DNA from: Phycisphaerales bacterium
Lineage (GTDB): Bacteria; Planctomycetota; Phycisphaerae; Phycisphaerales; SM1A02
Length of the DNA: 64,000 bases
Assembly: GCA_030748455.1 (NCBI GenBank)
Contig: JASMLY010000044.1
Location: 1 to 64,000 of the forward strand
Reading direction: 5' to 3'
Shown: piece after piece, positions 43,123-52,062 of the stretch
Layout of the letters: each line of letters opens with the position of its first letter
How positions within the stretch are numbered: position 1 is the stretch's first letter
Made by a program: the position numbers and the translations under genes
Notes under the pieces: generated by a model
Told to the model about the DNA's origin: nothing
The model's input: the letters and a program-made list of their open reading frames with translations, nothing else
Databases searched by the model: none

Positions 43123-43716
43123 TTACTGTTTGTGTTTCGGGCCGTGTGAGGTTTGTGGAACTCGGGCGCGATCGATCTCTACCTCTGACAAGGGCTCACA
43201 CTCTTTGGTCGTTTGAGCATGCCGCTTAGCGAGATATTTATATGTGTCAGTACCCTCTGATTTCCATGCGATCTCTTCTTCCCGCAATGATCGTATGATT
43301 TTTGCAGGACTGCCAGCTGCAAGGCTTCGTGGTGGAATCACTTGAGCTGCTTTAACAAAACTCATTGCTCCAACAATGCAACTCTCCCCCACCTCGGCTC
43401 CATCCATCACAACACTGTTCATACCAATGAGGGAGTTTTTCCCAATCGTACACCCATGGATCACTGCTCCATGCCCAATATGCCCGTCCTCTGCAATGAC
43501 AGTGTCTTCTCCTGGGAAACTATGCACGATGCACCCATCTTGAATATTGGTTCCATTTCCTACAATCAGCCTTCCAACATCGCCGCGAATCACTGCACAG
43601 GGACCAATGAAGCACATTGCGCCGATGATCACATCACCAATAATCACCGCAGTTGGATGCACATACGCGGTCGAATCGATTACTGGGCGAATGCCCTCAA
43701 ATTCGTAGATAGGCAT
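43123..43716 (-). CDS. Gamma-carbonic-anhydrase-like hexapeptide protein (PaaY/CaiE type)
   Basis: A 197-residue left-handed beta-helix protein with hexapeptide repeats (AVIIGDVIIGAMCFIGPCAVIRGDVGR...). The metal-site histidines fall in the expected places: the VHS of GCIVHSFPG, and GHIGHGAVIHG with two histidines. This arrangement is shared by gamma-class carbonic anhydrases and by PaaY-type acyl-CoA thioesterases. The convergent thiolase and dehydrogenase genes favour the PaaY side, but this is weak. The start at 43716 (MPIYEFEGI) is the family start. The last 35 residues are a charged tail. Confidence 0.9.
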   Translation of the reverse strand: MPIYEFEGIRPVIDSTAYVHPTAVIIGDVIIGAMCFIGPCAVIRGDVGRLIVGNGTNIQDGCIVHSFPGEDTVIAEDGHIGHGAVIHGCTIGKNSLIGMNSVVMDGAEVGESCIVGAMSFVKAAQVIPPRSLAAGSPAKIIRSLREEEIAWKSEGTDTYKYLAKRHAQTTKECEPLSEVEIDRARVPQTSHGPKHKQ

Positions 43717-43777
43717 GTGGTCGATTGTAGCAACGATGAGTATCTTCCGAAGTGGTGATAGAATCTCATTTATACCT

Positions 43778-45910
43778 ATGGCAGTGCTAAAACAAAAGAA
43801 CTCAAAAAGAAATCTCGGACTCTTTGCTGTCTTTGCATTAGCAACTGGAACAACGCTCAGTAGCGGGTTCTTTCTTCTACCGAGTTTTGCTACCCAACTT
43901 GCAGGTCCAGCGGTCATCCTCGCGTACCTCATTGCGGGATTGTTGCTTGTCCCACCCATGCTAAGCAAGATTGAACTTGGTACTGCAATGCCTCGTTCGG
44001 GCGGAGAGTATTATTTTCTTGACCGTAGTCTTGGGCCAATGGTAGGCACAATCGGTGGGCTCGGCATTTGGCTCGCACTCATCCTCAAAACTGCATTTGC
44101 ACTCGTAGGCATGGGCGCGTATATCCAACTCTTCCTCCCAGTGAGTGAAAGCGGCTCAACGTACACGTTTATCGCCATATGCCTCGTGGTGTTTTTCTGC
44201 TTCTTGAACTTGCTTGGTGCAAAGAAAACAACATCGTTTCAAATTGTTTTGGTCATGACGCTTCTTGGGTTTCTCGCTTGGTTTCTCACAGCAGGAAGTA
44301 TAAAAATCCAATCAGCAAATCTCTCGAATTTCTTCGGAAAACCTACAAGTGATATTTTTGCAACTGCAGGCATGGTCTTCATTAGTTACGTCGGTGTCAC
44401 AAAAGTTTTCAGCGTAGCGGGTGAAATCAAGAACCCAGAAAGAAATTTACCCCTTGGATTATTCCTCGCAATTGGCACAGCGATTCTTGTATACATCATC
44501 GGGCTGACAGTCATGATCGGCGTTAGCGGCGTAGAAAGCATGTCTTTTAGCGCACCCAACACAACAAACCTCACCCCTGTTTCTTCTACGGCAGAAATTA
44601 TCACAGGATCGAGAATAGGTGGATTGGTGATGGCCGTTGCCGCAGTGCTCGCGTTCCTATCCGTTGCAAATGCTGGAATGCTCAGCGCATCAAGATATCC
44701 ACTTGCAATGAGCCGAGACCATTTACTCCCAAGGAGCCTCCGGAAAGTCGATAGCAAGGGAACCCCGTTCTTTGGCATTGTTGTTTGTGCGATACTGATC
44801 TCCCTTGTGATTTTATTTTTGGATCCATTAAAGATCGCAAAACTTGCAAGTGCGTTCCAATTGATGATGTTCTCATTACTCTGCCTCTCTGTCATCGTCA
44901 TGCGAGAAACAAAACTAGATTCTTACGATCCGGGTTTCAGAGTCCCCTTCTACCCTTGGCTACAAATTTGTGGGTTCTGCGCATGTATCTGGATCATCTT
45001 TATGATGGGGTGGTTGCCTGTCCTCTTTTCGGCTGGAGTCGTAACCCTCGGTGTTGTTTGGTATTTCACCTACGCTCGACATCGAGTGGATCGATACGGA
45101 GCGATCTATCATGTGTTTGAACGGTTAGGGAGAAAGCGATTTGCTGCACTTGATACAGAATTACGTGGAATTCTGAAAGAAAAAGGGTTACGGTCACACG
45201 ACCCCTTCGATGAAATCGTCGCAAAAGCCAGGGTGATTGATGCACCCTACGGAACTTCGTTCGAAGATATTACAACCTCCGCCGCAGATGAGTTGGCTGC
45301 ACTGCTACCTGTCACGGCAGAAACTCTTTCAGAAGGGTTTCTCCATGGGACAAAAGTTGGCGCAACCCCTGTTACCGGCGGTGTAGCACTTCCTCACCTA
45401 CGTCTACCGAATATAGAAACATCGATAATGGTCATTGCTCGCTCAAAAGACGGACTTGTCATCGATGTTGGTGATGCTTTTGGTGGTCATCACGAGGAGC
45501 AAGCGATTCATGCCTTGTTCTTCCTCATCAGCCCAGAGAACGATCCCTCGCAGCATTTACGTCTACTTGCACAACTTGCTGGCCATGTTGATCAAGAAGG
45601 GTTTATGGCTAAGTGGGTCTCAGCAAACTCTTCTCAAGAAATGAAAGAGATTCTATTGCGAGACGATCGGTTCCTCTCCATCAGGCTCGAAGGTGGAGCA
45701 TCAACCGAACCACTCATAGGGGTACCTCTTAAAAGTTTGAATTTTCCTGAAGAATGCCTCGTTGCATTAATCCAACGAAGAGGACACATGGTCGTTCCCA
45801 GAGGTAGCACAATTCTTGAAGAGTTCGATCAACTCACTGTCATCGGAGACAAACGAGGAATCAGAGCACTCAAAGAACAGTTTGGAACTTCCCCCCTCGG
45901 GAGTGATTAA
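43778..45910 (+). CDS. APC-family amino acid permease fused to PTS-EIIA and TrkA-C domains
   Basis: The first 440 residues form a 12-segment permease of the amino acid-polyamine-cation superfamily (LGLFAVFALATGTTLSSGFFLLPSF opening, then FISYVGVTKVFSVAGEIKNPERNLPLG). After a cytoplasmic linker, residues about 510-650 resemble a PTS EIIA type-2 domain with the histidine region ALPHLRLP (near residue 540). The last 70 residues (PLKSLNFPEECLVALIQRRG, VPRGSTILEEFDQLTVIG) are a TrkA-C ligand-binding domain. The additions suggest that transport is gated by phosphorylation state or by a nucleotide ligand. No other PTS gene is near. The start at 43778 gives a cytoplasmic basic N-terminus. Confidence 0.92.
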   Translation: MAVLKQKNSKRNLGLFAVFALATGTTLSSGFFLLPSFATQLAGPAVILAYLIAGLLLVPPMLSKIELGTAMPRSGGEYYFLDRSLGPMVGTIGGLGIWLALILKTAFALVGMGAYIQLFLPVSESGSTYTFIAICLVVFFCFLNLLGAKKTTSFQIVLVMTLLGFLAWFLTAGSIKIQSANLSNFFGKPTSDIFATAGMVFISYVGVTKVFSVAGEIKNPERNLPLGLFLAIGTAILVYIIGLTVMIGVSGVESMSFSAPNTTNLTPVSSTAEIITGSRIGGLVMAVAAVLAFLSVANAGMLSASRYPLAMSRDHLLPRSLRKVDSKGTPFFGIVVCAILISLVILFLDPLKIAKLASAFQLMMFSLLCLSVIVMRETKLDSYDPGFRVPFYPWLQICGFCACIWIIFMMGWLPVLFSAGVVTLGVVWYFTYARHRVDRYGAIYHVFERLGRKRFAALDTELRGILKEKGLRSHDPFDEIVAKARVIDAPYGTSFEDITTSAADELAALLPVTAETLSEGFLHGTKVGATPVTGGVALPHLRLPNIETSIMVIARSKDGLVIDVGDAFGGHHEEQAIHALFFLISPENDPSQHLRLLAQLAGHVDQEGFMAKWVSANSSQEMKEILLRDDRFLSIRLEGGASTEPLIGVPLKSLNFPEECLVALIQRRGHMVVPRGSTILEEFDQLTVIGDKRGIRALKEQFGTSPLGSD

Positions 45911-45930
45911 CACTCTTCCATTGAAATCAA

Positions 45931-45956
45931 CAACTCCCCGATGATTCGGGGAGTTG
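45931..45956. terminator. Hairpin after the permease gene
   Basis: CAACTCCCCGA (45931-45941) pairs perfectly with TCGGGGAGTTG (45946-45956) around TGAT, 21 bp after the permease stop. There is no strong T-run on either strand, so it may be a weak or Rho-assisted terminator, or an mRNA 3'-end stabiliser. Confidence 0.5.
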
Positions 45957-46184
45957 ATCGATCCTTCAAAAGGAAATCTGGGAGAGAGAGGGGAGAAAGT
46001 AGAGAGAGTTAGGAGAGAAAAAGGAGGAGAAGAGTTTAGTTGTTAGTCATACGAGGGAGAATCCATTTGGTTCGTTCAATTTCGTAATCCATCTACTACC
46101 AACTATCCCCAAGGATCGATTGTGTGAATCGAATGTACTAGAAAAAAACAAAAAACCCCACTAGCAGCCGAAAAAGGCTGTTTT
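45957..46184. other. Gene-free stretch with GA-rich tract and terminator
   Basis: No coding frame is credible. From 45980 to 46034 the plus strand is almost only G and A (CU-rich on the minus strand), ending in AAGGAGGAGAAGAG but with no start codon after it. At 46165-46180 CAGCC-N6-GGCTG is followed on the plus strand by six T residues; on the minus strand it adjoins the kinase stop and a T-rich run lies beyond, so it can end transcripts from both sides. Confidence 0.6.
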
Positions 46185-48452
46185 TTACTGAGAACTATCG
46201 GTCTTTTTAGCGGTAGATTCTTCTAAATCATGCAGTAAAAGTTGGATTTGGTTGTACATATTCTCAAAAGCATAATTGTTCGGATTGCGTTCTTTTACGG
46301 GCTGTAACGTAAGAAGGGTATTGAGACAATCTTCTAGAGCCTCTTCGTTTTGACCCACATCTTGGCGATGGTTCACAAGAAGGTTTATGTACGCTGAGAG
46401 GTCATCCCTTGCATCTGCAGCATTTGGAAACGCAACACACCGTGCCAAGATAATTTCCAAGCCCTTATGCATTTCAATAAATGCCTCATCCTTGTTTCCC
46501 ATTTGTAACAATGTTTTAGCAACAAAATAATGAGAGAACCCTAAATCGCGTTTCGCTCGACCATTTGTTGGCTCAGCATTGACGAGTTCTTCAAACAATG
46601 GCACGGTTAACCGATACATGGCGAGTCCCTGCTCCAACGCATTGTTGTTGACATGCATCATTGCGATTCTGTACAAAATGAGTGTCTCATCTCTTTTGAT
46701 CGGAAGATCGTTTGGCCAACGTTTCACTGCGGTCTGCACAAATTCAAGCAACCTATCGTACTCTTTCCCTGCCAATTCAAATTTCCCTTGTTCGTTCCAT
46801 ATGTCAGCAAGGGTCATATGCACCTGCACATAGAGGCGAGATACACCGAAATCATCTTGATCTTCATTGAACAAAACTTCAACCAATGTTTGTGCATCTT
46901 TTAAAGATGCAATTGCATTTGAATGCCGTTCAGTCATGTGGTAAATTTTTGCTAAACGCATATGTCCTAGCACCACGAACTTCCGATACTCAGGATGTCC
47001 CTCTTCAACGAGTGAACCATAGATATCTAAAGAATTGAACGTATGGTTCAGAGCTGTATCTGGATCTCCAAGATGCGCACCCTTAGTTGAAGCGAAAATT
47101 TGACCAATTCTCCCGTGCACAAAGGCAATTTGGGCGCGAACCTCTAACGCATCACCAACCGAGGATCTCAATGATTCTAGGTGTACAAGAACAGAATCAA
47201 GAACAACTTTTCGAACTTTGATCGCGGCATTTACTTTTTTGATTCCTTCGTACACGTCCGTTGAGAACGTACGCGACATTGACAAAATTTCATCTGCCCG
47301 CTGTTGAGCGATGTCTCGCTCGGCTATTGCGATCGATTTTTGATGCTGTGCTTCGAGCATTCCCCACGTCGTTCCAAAAATCCCAAGAACAATTGTAAAA
47401 ATCAGCGCAATCACCGCTAGGCAGGTTCTTTTATATTTCTTCGTAAACAGCTTTAACTGGTACGCAAGACTGAGAGGTCTTGCTTCTATAGGCTCATTAT
47501 TCAAAAAATGACCGATATCATTTGCAAGTTCAGCAGCAGATTGGTACCTTCGATTTCGGTCCTTTTCAAGTGCCTTCATAGCGATTGTGTCAACATCTCC
47601 TCGAAGCGTTGTGCTCGTTGTTGACATTGAGTTTGGGCGTGTTTCTTTGATCACCCGAACCGCTTCATGTATTGCTTGTCGACGTAAATCGTAGGGTAGT
47701 TTGCCAGAAAGAAGTTGAAACAATAGCACGCCAAGTGCATAGACATCACTTCGTGTATCAATTCGATCGGGGTCTGCGTCACATTGTTCAGGGCTCATAT
47801 ACTGTAACGTGCCGATCAGTTGCCCCATCGTCGTTTGCATTGTTGTGACTGCAAGATCTGCATCGGTTGCGCGAGCAACACCAAAGTCGATTATCTTTGG
47901 TTCGCCATTTGTGTCAACAAGAATGTTGTCAGGTTTCAAGTCTCGGTGTATCACACCTTTTTGATGCCCGTGATGTACTGCTTCACACACTTTTGTAAAT
48001 AGTTCTAAGCGATCTCGCAGTGAAAGATCCCGCTTTTCTGCATAGTCAATCAGCCCCCTGCGGCCTGGAATATATTCCATCGCGAAAAACGGTACTTCAC
48101 CATCGGGACTCTTCCACGTTCCCGCTTCATAAATTTGCGCAATATTTGGATGATGCAATTTCGCGAGTATCTGCGTTTCGAATTCAAATCGCCGAAGTGC
48201 CATTTCACTCGCTGCACCGCCCTTTATGACTTTCAGCGCTACTCGCCTTCGAGGCGCCTCTTGCATCGCTTCGTATACAAACCCCATGCCCCCAGATCCA
48301 ATTGTTCCAAGAATTTTGTATCGCCCAATTTCACTCGGTGCCCCCATCTGGGCTACCTTCGCTGGTTCAGGAATACTGCCCTTCCCAGAATCGTCGCTGG
48401 GCATTCCGATGGTTTCGGCATCTGGATCAGTTGGTGGGTGATTTGTCGACAT
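46185..48452 (-). CDS. Membrane Ser/Thr protein kinase with C-terminal TPR region
   Basis: A 755-residue Hanks-type kinase. The catalytic domain (about residues 45-310) is complete: IGSGGMGFVYEA (glycine loop), VALKVIKG (ATP lysine), HRDLKPDNIL (catalytic loop), IDFGVARATD (DFG), and SPEQCD (APE variant). One membrane helix follows (CLAVIALIFTIVLGIFG, about 350), then a long helical part with tetratricopeptide-like repeats that would lie outside the cytoplasm, perhaps as a sensor or scaffold. The N-terminal 40 residues are acidic and proline-containing. A GGAGAG box precedes the start. The divergent neighbour encodes a sigma factor with a phosphothreonine-binding FHA domain. Confidence 0.95.
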   Translation of the reverse strand: MSTNHPPTDPDAETIGMPSDDSGKGSIPEPAKVAQMGAPSEIGRYKILGTIGSGGMGFVYEAMQEAPRRRVALKVIKGGAASEMALRRFEFETQILAKLHHPNIAQIYEAGTWKSPDGEVPFFAMEYIPGRRGLIDYAEKRDLSLRDRLELFTKVCEAVHHGHQKGVIHRDLKPDNILVDTNGEPKIIDFGVARATDADLAVTTMQTTMGQLIGTLQYMSPEQCDADPDRIDTRSDVYALGVLLFQLLSGKLPYDLRRQAIHEAVRVIKETRPNSMSTTSTTLRGDVDTIAMKALEKDRNRRYQSAAELANDIGHFLNNEPIEARPLSLAYQLKLFTKKYKRTCLAVIALIFTIVLGIFGTTWGMLEAQHQKSIAIAERDIAQQRADEILSMSRTFSTDVYEGIKKVNAAIKVRKVVLDSVLVHLESLRSSVGDALEVRAQIAFVHGRIGQIFASTKGAHLGDPDTALNHTFNSLDIYGSLVEEGHPEYRKFVVLGHMRLAKIYHMTERHSNAIASLKDAQTLVEVLFNEDQDDFGVSRLYVQVHMTLADIWNEQGKFELAGKEYDRLLEFVQTAVKRWPNDLPIKRDETLILYRIAMMHVNNNALEQGLAMYRLTVPLFEELVNAEPTNGRAKRDLGFSHYFVAKTLLQMGNKDEAFIEMHKGLEIILARCVAFPNAADARDDLSAYINLLVNHRQDVGQNEEALEDCLNTLLTLQPVKERNPNNYAFENMYNQIQLLLHDLEESTAKKTDSSQ

Positions 48453-48587
48453 ACGGCTGCTCTCCGGTCATTATCGCAGAATTGCGATCCCGTAACCATT
48501 ACAATACCAAGTAGAAGAGGTTTGGCTCAAAAAAAATCCAACTTCTTGATAATTGAGACGCTCAGCGTACGATATAGGCGAAGAACC

Positions 48588-49601
48588 GTGGTACCGAATC
48601 CTACAAATCAACCCAACAGTCTGCTGCTTGACCAGATCCACGGCAAGCAATTGCCACAAATTACAGCGTTGATGAATGAAGAAATTCTCTTAGGTCGAAG
48701 CCCTGAGTGTTCAGCCCAATTGTCCAACAGGTACGTTTCTCGAAAACACGCCTCCATCGACTGGAACGAAGATCGTTGGATTCTCCACGATCTTGAAAGC
48801 CGTAGTGGAACATATCTCAACACTATTAGGATGGAAAAAGGGGAAGAAGTACAACTCCACGATGGAGATCTTATTCAAATTGGACCATGGAAATTCCTCG
48901 CCCGTCTAGGTGAATCCGATGAGGAACTCGATCCTAAGATGGTTGAAGAAATCGACCGCGTCCCAGAAGAGAACACTGGTGATGAAGTACCCACTCTCAT
49001 CAGAACCATCAATGGGCGATACGAAACCAACATGGATCTGCTCTTGCAGTTGAAATCTGACGAAACCGTCAACCGAGATATGGGCTGGGGGATTTTTGTT
49101 GACCGCTACGGGCCGATCATATGTGGATTTGCTCGTAATGCAGGCCTTCCAAGCAGCGAAGCGGACGACATTATGCAAACTGTACTGTTCAACTTTTTTA
49201 AAGTAGCCGATCGGTTTGAATATGATCCGAGTAAGGGGCGGTTCCGTGGATATTTAAAACGGATTACCTTAAATGCTATTCGACAACGGTATCGTAAAAA
49301 ACAGGAAGGGAACCTCGATACATTTGGGATGGAAGCAGCGGAAGACCCTCGAGATGATTTAGAAGCTGCATTTGATCGAGAGTGGGCAGAGCATCTTCTT
49401 TCTGAAGCAATGACAGAAGCAAGGCCAAAATTTGAGCCAAAAACATGGGAAGCGTTTGAGATGTATGGTCGAAGAGGAATGAGTTGTGAAAAAACTGCAG
49501 AGCGACTCAATATGAGCCAAGAAGCTGTCCGACATGCAAAGAGCCGTGTCATGCGAGCAGTCCGCCAGATTGTGATTCGAATTCGGGCTGAAGAACTCTA
49601 A
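48588..49601 (+). CDS. FHA domain-ECF sigma factor fusion
   Basis: The 337-residue product has an FHA domain at residues about 15-105, with the phosphothreonine-binding features GRSPEC, SRKHA and a Ser-Gly-Thr segment (RSGTYLN). After an acidic linker comes a sigma-70 family ECF-type pair: region 2 (ADDIMQTVLFNFFKVADRFEYDPSKGRFRGYLKRI) and region 4 (FEMYGRRGMSCEKTAERLNMSQEAVRHAKSRV). The start is a GTG at 48588 with an AGGCGAAG box; the open frame upstream runs into the kinase gene. The 135-bp gap to the kinase start holds both promoters. The domain pairing suggests that binding of a phosphorylated protein, possibly the kinase, controls this sigma factor. Confidence 0.92.
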   Translation: MVPNPTNQPNSLLLDQIHGKQLPQITALMNEEILLGRSPECSAQLSNRYVSRKHASIDWNEDRWILHDLESRSGTYLNTIRMEKGEEVQLHDGDLIQIGPWKFLARLGESDEELDPKMVEEIDRVPEENTGDEVPTLIRTINGRYETNMDLLLQLKSDETVNRDMGWGIFVDRYGPIICGFARNAGLPSSEADDIMQTVLFNFFKVADRFEYDPSKGRFRGYLKRITLNAIRQRYRKKQEGNLDTFGMEAAEDPRDDLEAAFDREWAEHLLSEAMTEARPKFEPKTWEAFEMYGRRGMSCEKTAERLNMSQEAVRHAKSRVMRAVRQIVIRIRAEEL

Positions 49602-49679
49602 CGAATCTCTGCCTCTGTCGGTGATCTTCTCTCTACCAACACAACTTGACTTCTTCCCATTGCTACAATCACAACCATT

Positions 49680-49753
<74 letters not shown>

Positions 49754-49755
49754 TT

Positions 49756-50157
49756 ATGGAATTGAGCACAATGTTGTACGTTGCACTTGGAGGATCAATT
49801 GGTGCTGTTCTGCGATATCTCATCGCTAATCTTGGTCAGTCAATGACTACGACTTCCTTCCCTCTCGGTACACTTGTGGTCAATGTACTTGGATGCGCTG
49901 CAATTGGTTTGATCACTGCAATTGTCATTGGCCCTTTTGCTCAACACAAAGAAGTCCTGAGGCTTTTTCTCATTGTAGGAGTTCTCGGTGGCTTCACGAC
50001 ATTTTCAAGTTTTGCATTTGATGCACTTGAGCTTGTTGATGATGGTCGTAGTAGCCAAGCTTTGATCTACATCCTTCTAACAAATGTTCTTGGAATAGGT
50101 TTTGCGTTGTTTATGTACCGTGGAGCCTCGCTGCTTTTCAACGGCACTTCCTCTTAA
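49756..50157 (+). CDS. crcB: Fluoride exporter CrcB/Fluc
   Basis: A 133-residue four-helix membrane protein of the Fluc family, which exports fluoride as a dual-topology dimer. Conserved parts are GGSIGAVLRYL near the start, PLGTLVVNVLGC (the central Asn), GGFTTFSSFAFD (the Phe box that lines the pore) and the last helix. The ATG at 49756 lies 2 bp after tRNA-Arg, so no leader of its own exists and its mRNA is probably released when the tRNA is processed; an ATG at 49771 is an alternative start. No fluoride riboswitch motif is seen upstream. Confidence 0.93.
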   Translation: MELSTMLYVALGGSIGAVLRYLIANLGQSMTTTSFPLGTLVVNVLGCAAIGLITAIVIGPFAQHKEVLRLFLIVGVLGGFTTFSSFAFDALELVDDGRSSQALIYILLTNVLGIGFALFMYRGASLLFNGTSS

Positions 50158-50196
50158 CAGTTACTATTCCGTCACACCAACACAGAGGAGTACTCG

Positions 50197-52062
50197 ATGT
50201 TCATATCAATCGTTCTAACAACCCATGTATTGCTTTCCACAACCACTGAACCGATCCGGCAATGGAGGACACCAACTGAGTTAACCGCAGCATTCGATTC
50301 ATTTTCGACCAAGTTCTCTGGTAGTTCCATCACAACAATAGGTCAAAGTAACAATCAGCTTCCGATCCAATGCCTCACAATTGCACGTGAGGGAACGGTA
50401 CTTCCTAAGGATCGACCCGCAATCCTCGTCGTTGCGGGTATCGATGGAGATCACTTACTAGGAACTGAGGTTGCTTTTGAAGTTGCACAGTTTTTACTTG
50501 GACGTGAAGATGCAGAAACCAAGGAGGTACTTCAGAACAATACCTTTTATATTATTCCACAGGTAAATCCAGATGGTGCTGCGTTGTATTTCCGTGAAAC
50601 GCAGGAACAACACAGGATGAACATTCGGCAAATCGACAACGATCGAGATGGATTGTTCGATGAAGATGGTGGGGATGATCTCAATGGAGATGGGTTCATC
50701 ACAATGATGCGTGTTCATGATTTGGAAAAAGCAACGAGTGTAGAAGATCCAAAAGAACCTCGGCTCGACAAAATGCCCGATTCACTAGAAGGAGAAGCTG
50801 CTGAGTTTATTCTGTATACAGAAGGGATAGACAACGACGGAGACGGTGAATTTAACGAAGACGGTATCGGCGGTGTTGATATCAATAAGAATTTTATGCA
50901 CGGGTATGTTTCCCATGGAGATGGCGCTGGTCCTTGGCAATTATCTGAACCTGAATCAAAAGCGTTACTCGACTTTGTGCTCGATCATCAAGAAATTTCA
51001 GCTGTCGTTGTATATGGCCAACATGACACATTGACAAATCCATTAAAAGAAAATGGAAACGATGACGCAGGTGCCCCAAAGACTGTCTCAAAGGAAGACG
51101 AAAAAATTTATGAACAGATCAGCAAAACTTTTGTCGAAATCACCGAACTGAAAGAAGTCGATCACCCAAATTGGGATGGAAGTTTTGTGGCTTGGGCGTA
51201 CGCTCAATTTGGAGTTCCAGCTTTTTCCACTCCACTTTGGAGTCGACCTAGTAGTGAAGATTCATCTGAAAACGAAGAAGCAAAACCAGTCGCAGTCAAA
51301 AAAGATACAAACCTTACACCATCTGACGTTGGAGATATCTCCCAAGAAACAGTCGACGAGTTGTTGCAAGCAGCCGAAGCAGCGGGCTTTCCAGTAACAG
51401 AAGAAATGATGGCAGAAATTACTCCGGATATGATCGAACGATATGCAAAAATGTCGGGAGTCCAAGTCAAAAAAGTTACTTCAGATTCTAGAGGGATATC
51501 TCAATCGAAAGGTGAGACGGCCTGGCTAGCCTACAGTGATGCATGTGAAGGAGCCGGTTTTGTCGATTGGGAACCCTTTGATCATCCACAACTAGGTACA
51601 GTAGAAATTGGTGGCTGGGTGCCGTATTTTAAAACGCTCCCGCCAATTGACCAGATTGGATCGATTTCAGAAAAGCAAGTTGAATTTCTTCTTGAACTTG
51701 CAAACCGATTACCAAAAGTGCATCTCGGAGCACCAATCATTACAAAACTTGGCAGCGATTTATGGGAAGTTAAAGTGCCGGTGGTAAACGATGGTTGGTT
51801 TCCAAGCGGCATGGCGATAGCAAAGAAAAACAAACGTGCACGGCCTTTTGTCGTGCGTATAGACATTCCAAATGAAACAATCGTTTCGGGTAGAAAAGTT
51901 GAACGAATTTGGGCTCTTGAAGGGGGAGGTACTAAAAAATGGTTTCGGTGGATTATCCAAGGAAACGCAGCACCAGAACTTTCAATTACTCTGTTTAGTG
52001 AAAAATATGGTACAGAAGTTACAACGCTTCCATTAAAAGAAACAAAAGGAGGTGATGCGTGA
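50197..52062 (+). CDS. M14 carboxypeptidase-like protein, apparently catalytically dead
   Basis: A 621-residue protein with a signal peptide and the M14 fold, parallel to the next gene. Where an active enzyme has the zinc motif HGxE, this one has IDGDH (D83 and H86 replace His and Glu). The NPDG segment and LNGDGFITM loop remain, but the Arg of NRN is Lys (NKNF), and the catalytic Glu of the second protein (FTNELW) is Pro here (FSTPLW). So at least the first zinc pair and the general base are lost. Two Asp-rich loops (DNDRDGLFDEDGGDDLNGDG and DNDGDGEFNEDG) look like calcium sites. A Glu/Lys insert lies near residues 355-420. A good CAGAGGAG box precedes it; the next gene overlaps at GTGA. Confidence 0.88.
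   Translation: MFISIVLTTHVLLSTTTEPIRQWRTPTELTAAFDSFSTKFSGSSITTIGQSNNQLPIQCLTIAREGTVLPKDRPAILVVAGIDGDHLLGTEVAFEVAQFLLGREDAETKEVLQNNTFYIIPQVNPDGAALYFRETQEQHRMNIRQIDNDRDGLFDEDGGDDLNGDGFITMMRVHDLEKATSVEDPKEPRLDKMPDSLEGEAAEFILYTEGIDNDGDGEFNEDGIGGVDINKNFMHGYVSHGDGAGPWQLSEPESKALLDFVLDHQEISAVVVYGQHDTLTNPLKENGNDDAGAPKTVSKEDEKIYEQISKTFVEITELKEVDHPNWDGSFVAWAYAQFGVPAFSTPLWSRPSSEDSSENEEAKPVAVKKDTNLTPSDVGDISQETVDELLQAAEAAGFPVTEEMMAEITPDMIERYAKMSGVQVKKVTSDSRGISQSKGETAWLAYSDACEGAGFVDWEPFDHPQLGTVEIGGWVPYFKTLPPIDQIGSISEKQVEFLLELANRLPKVHLGAPIITKLGSDLWEVKVPVVNDGWFPSGMAIAKKNKRARPFVVRIDIPNETIVSGRKVERIWALEGGGTKKWFRWIIQGNAAPELSITLFSEKYGTEVTTLPLKETKGGDA

Noticed and set aside
48135..48587. Long N-terminal extension of the FHA-sigma protein
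   Set aside because: It is antisense to the kinase gene; the FHA domain begins just after the GTG at 48588.
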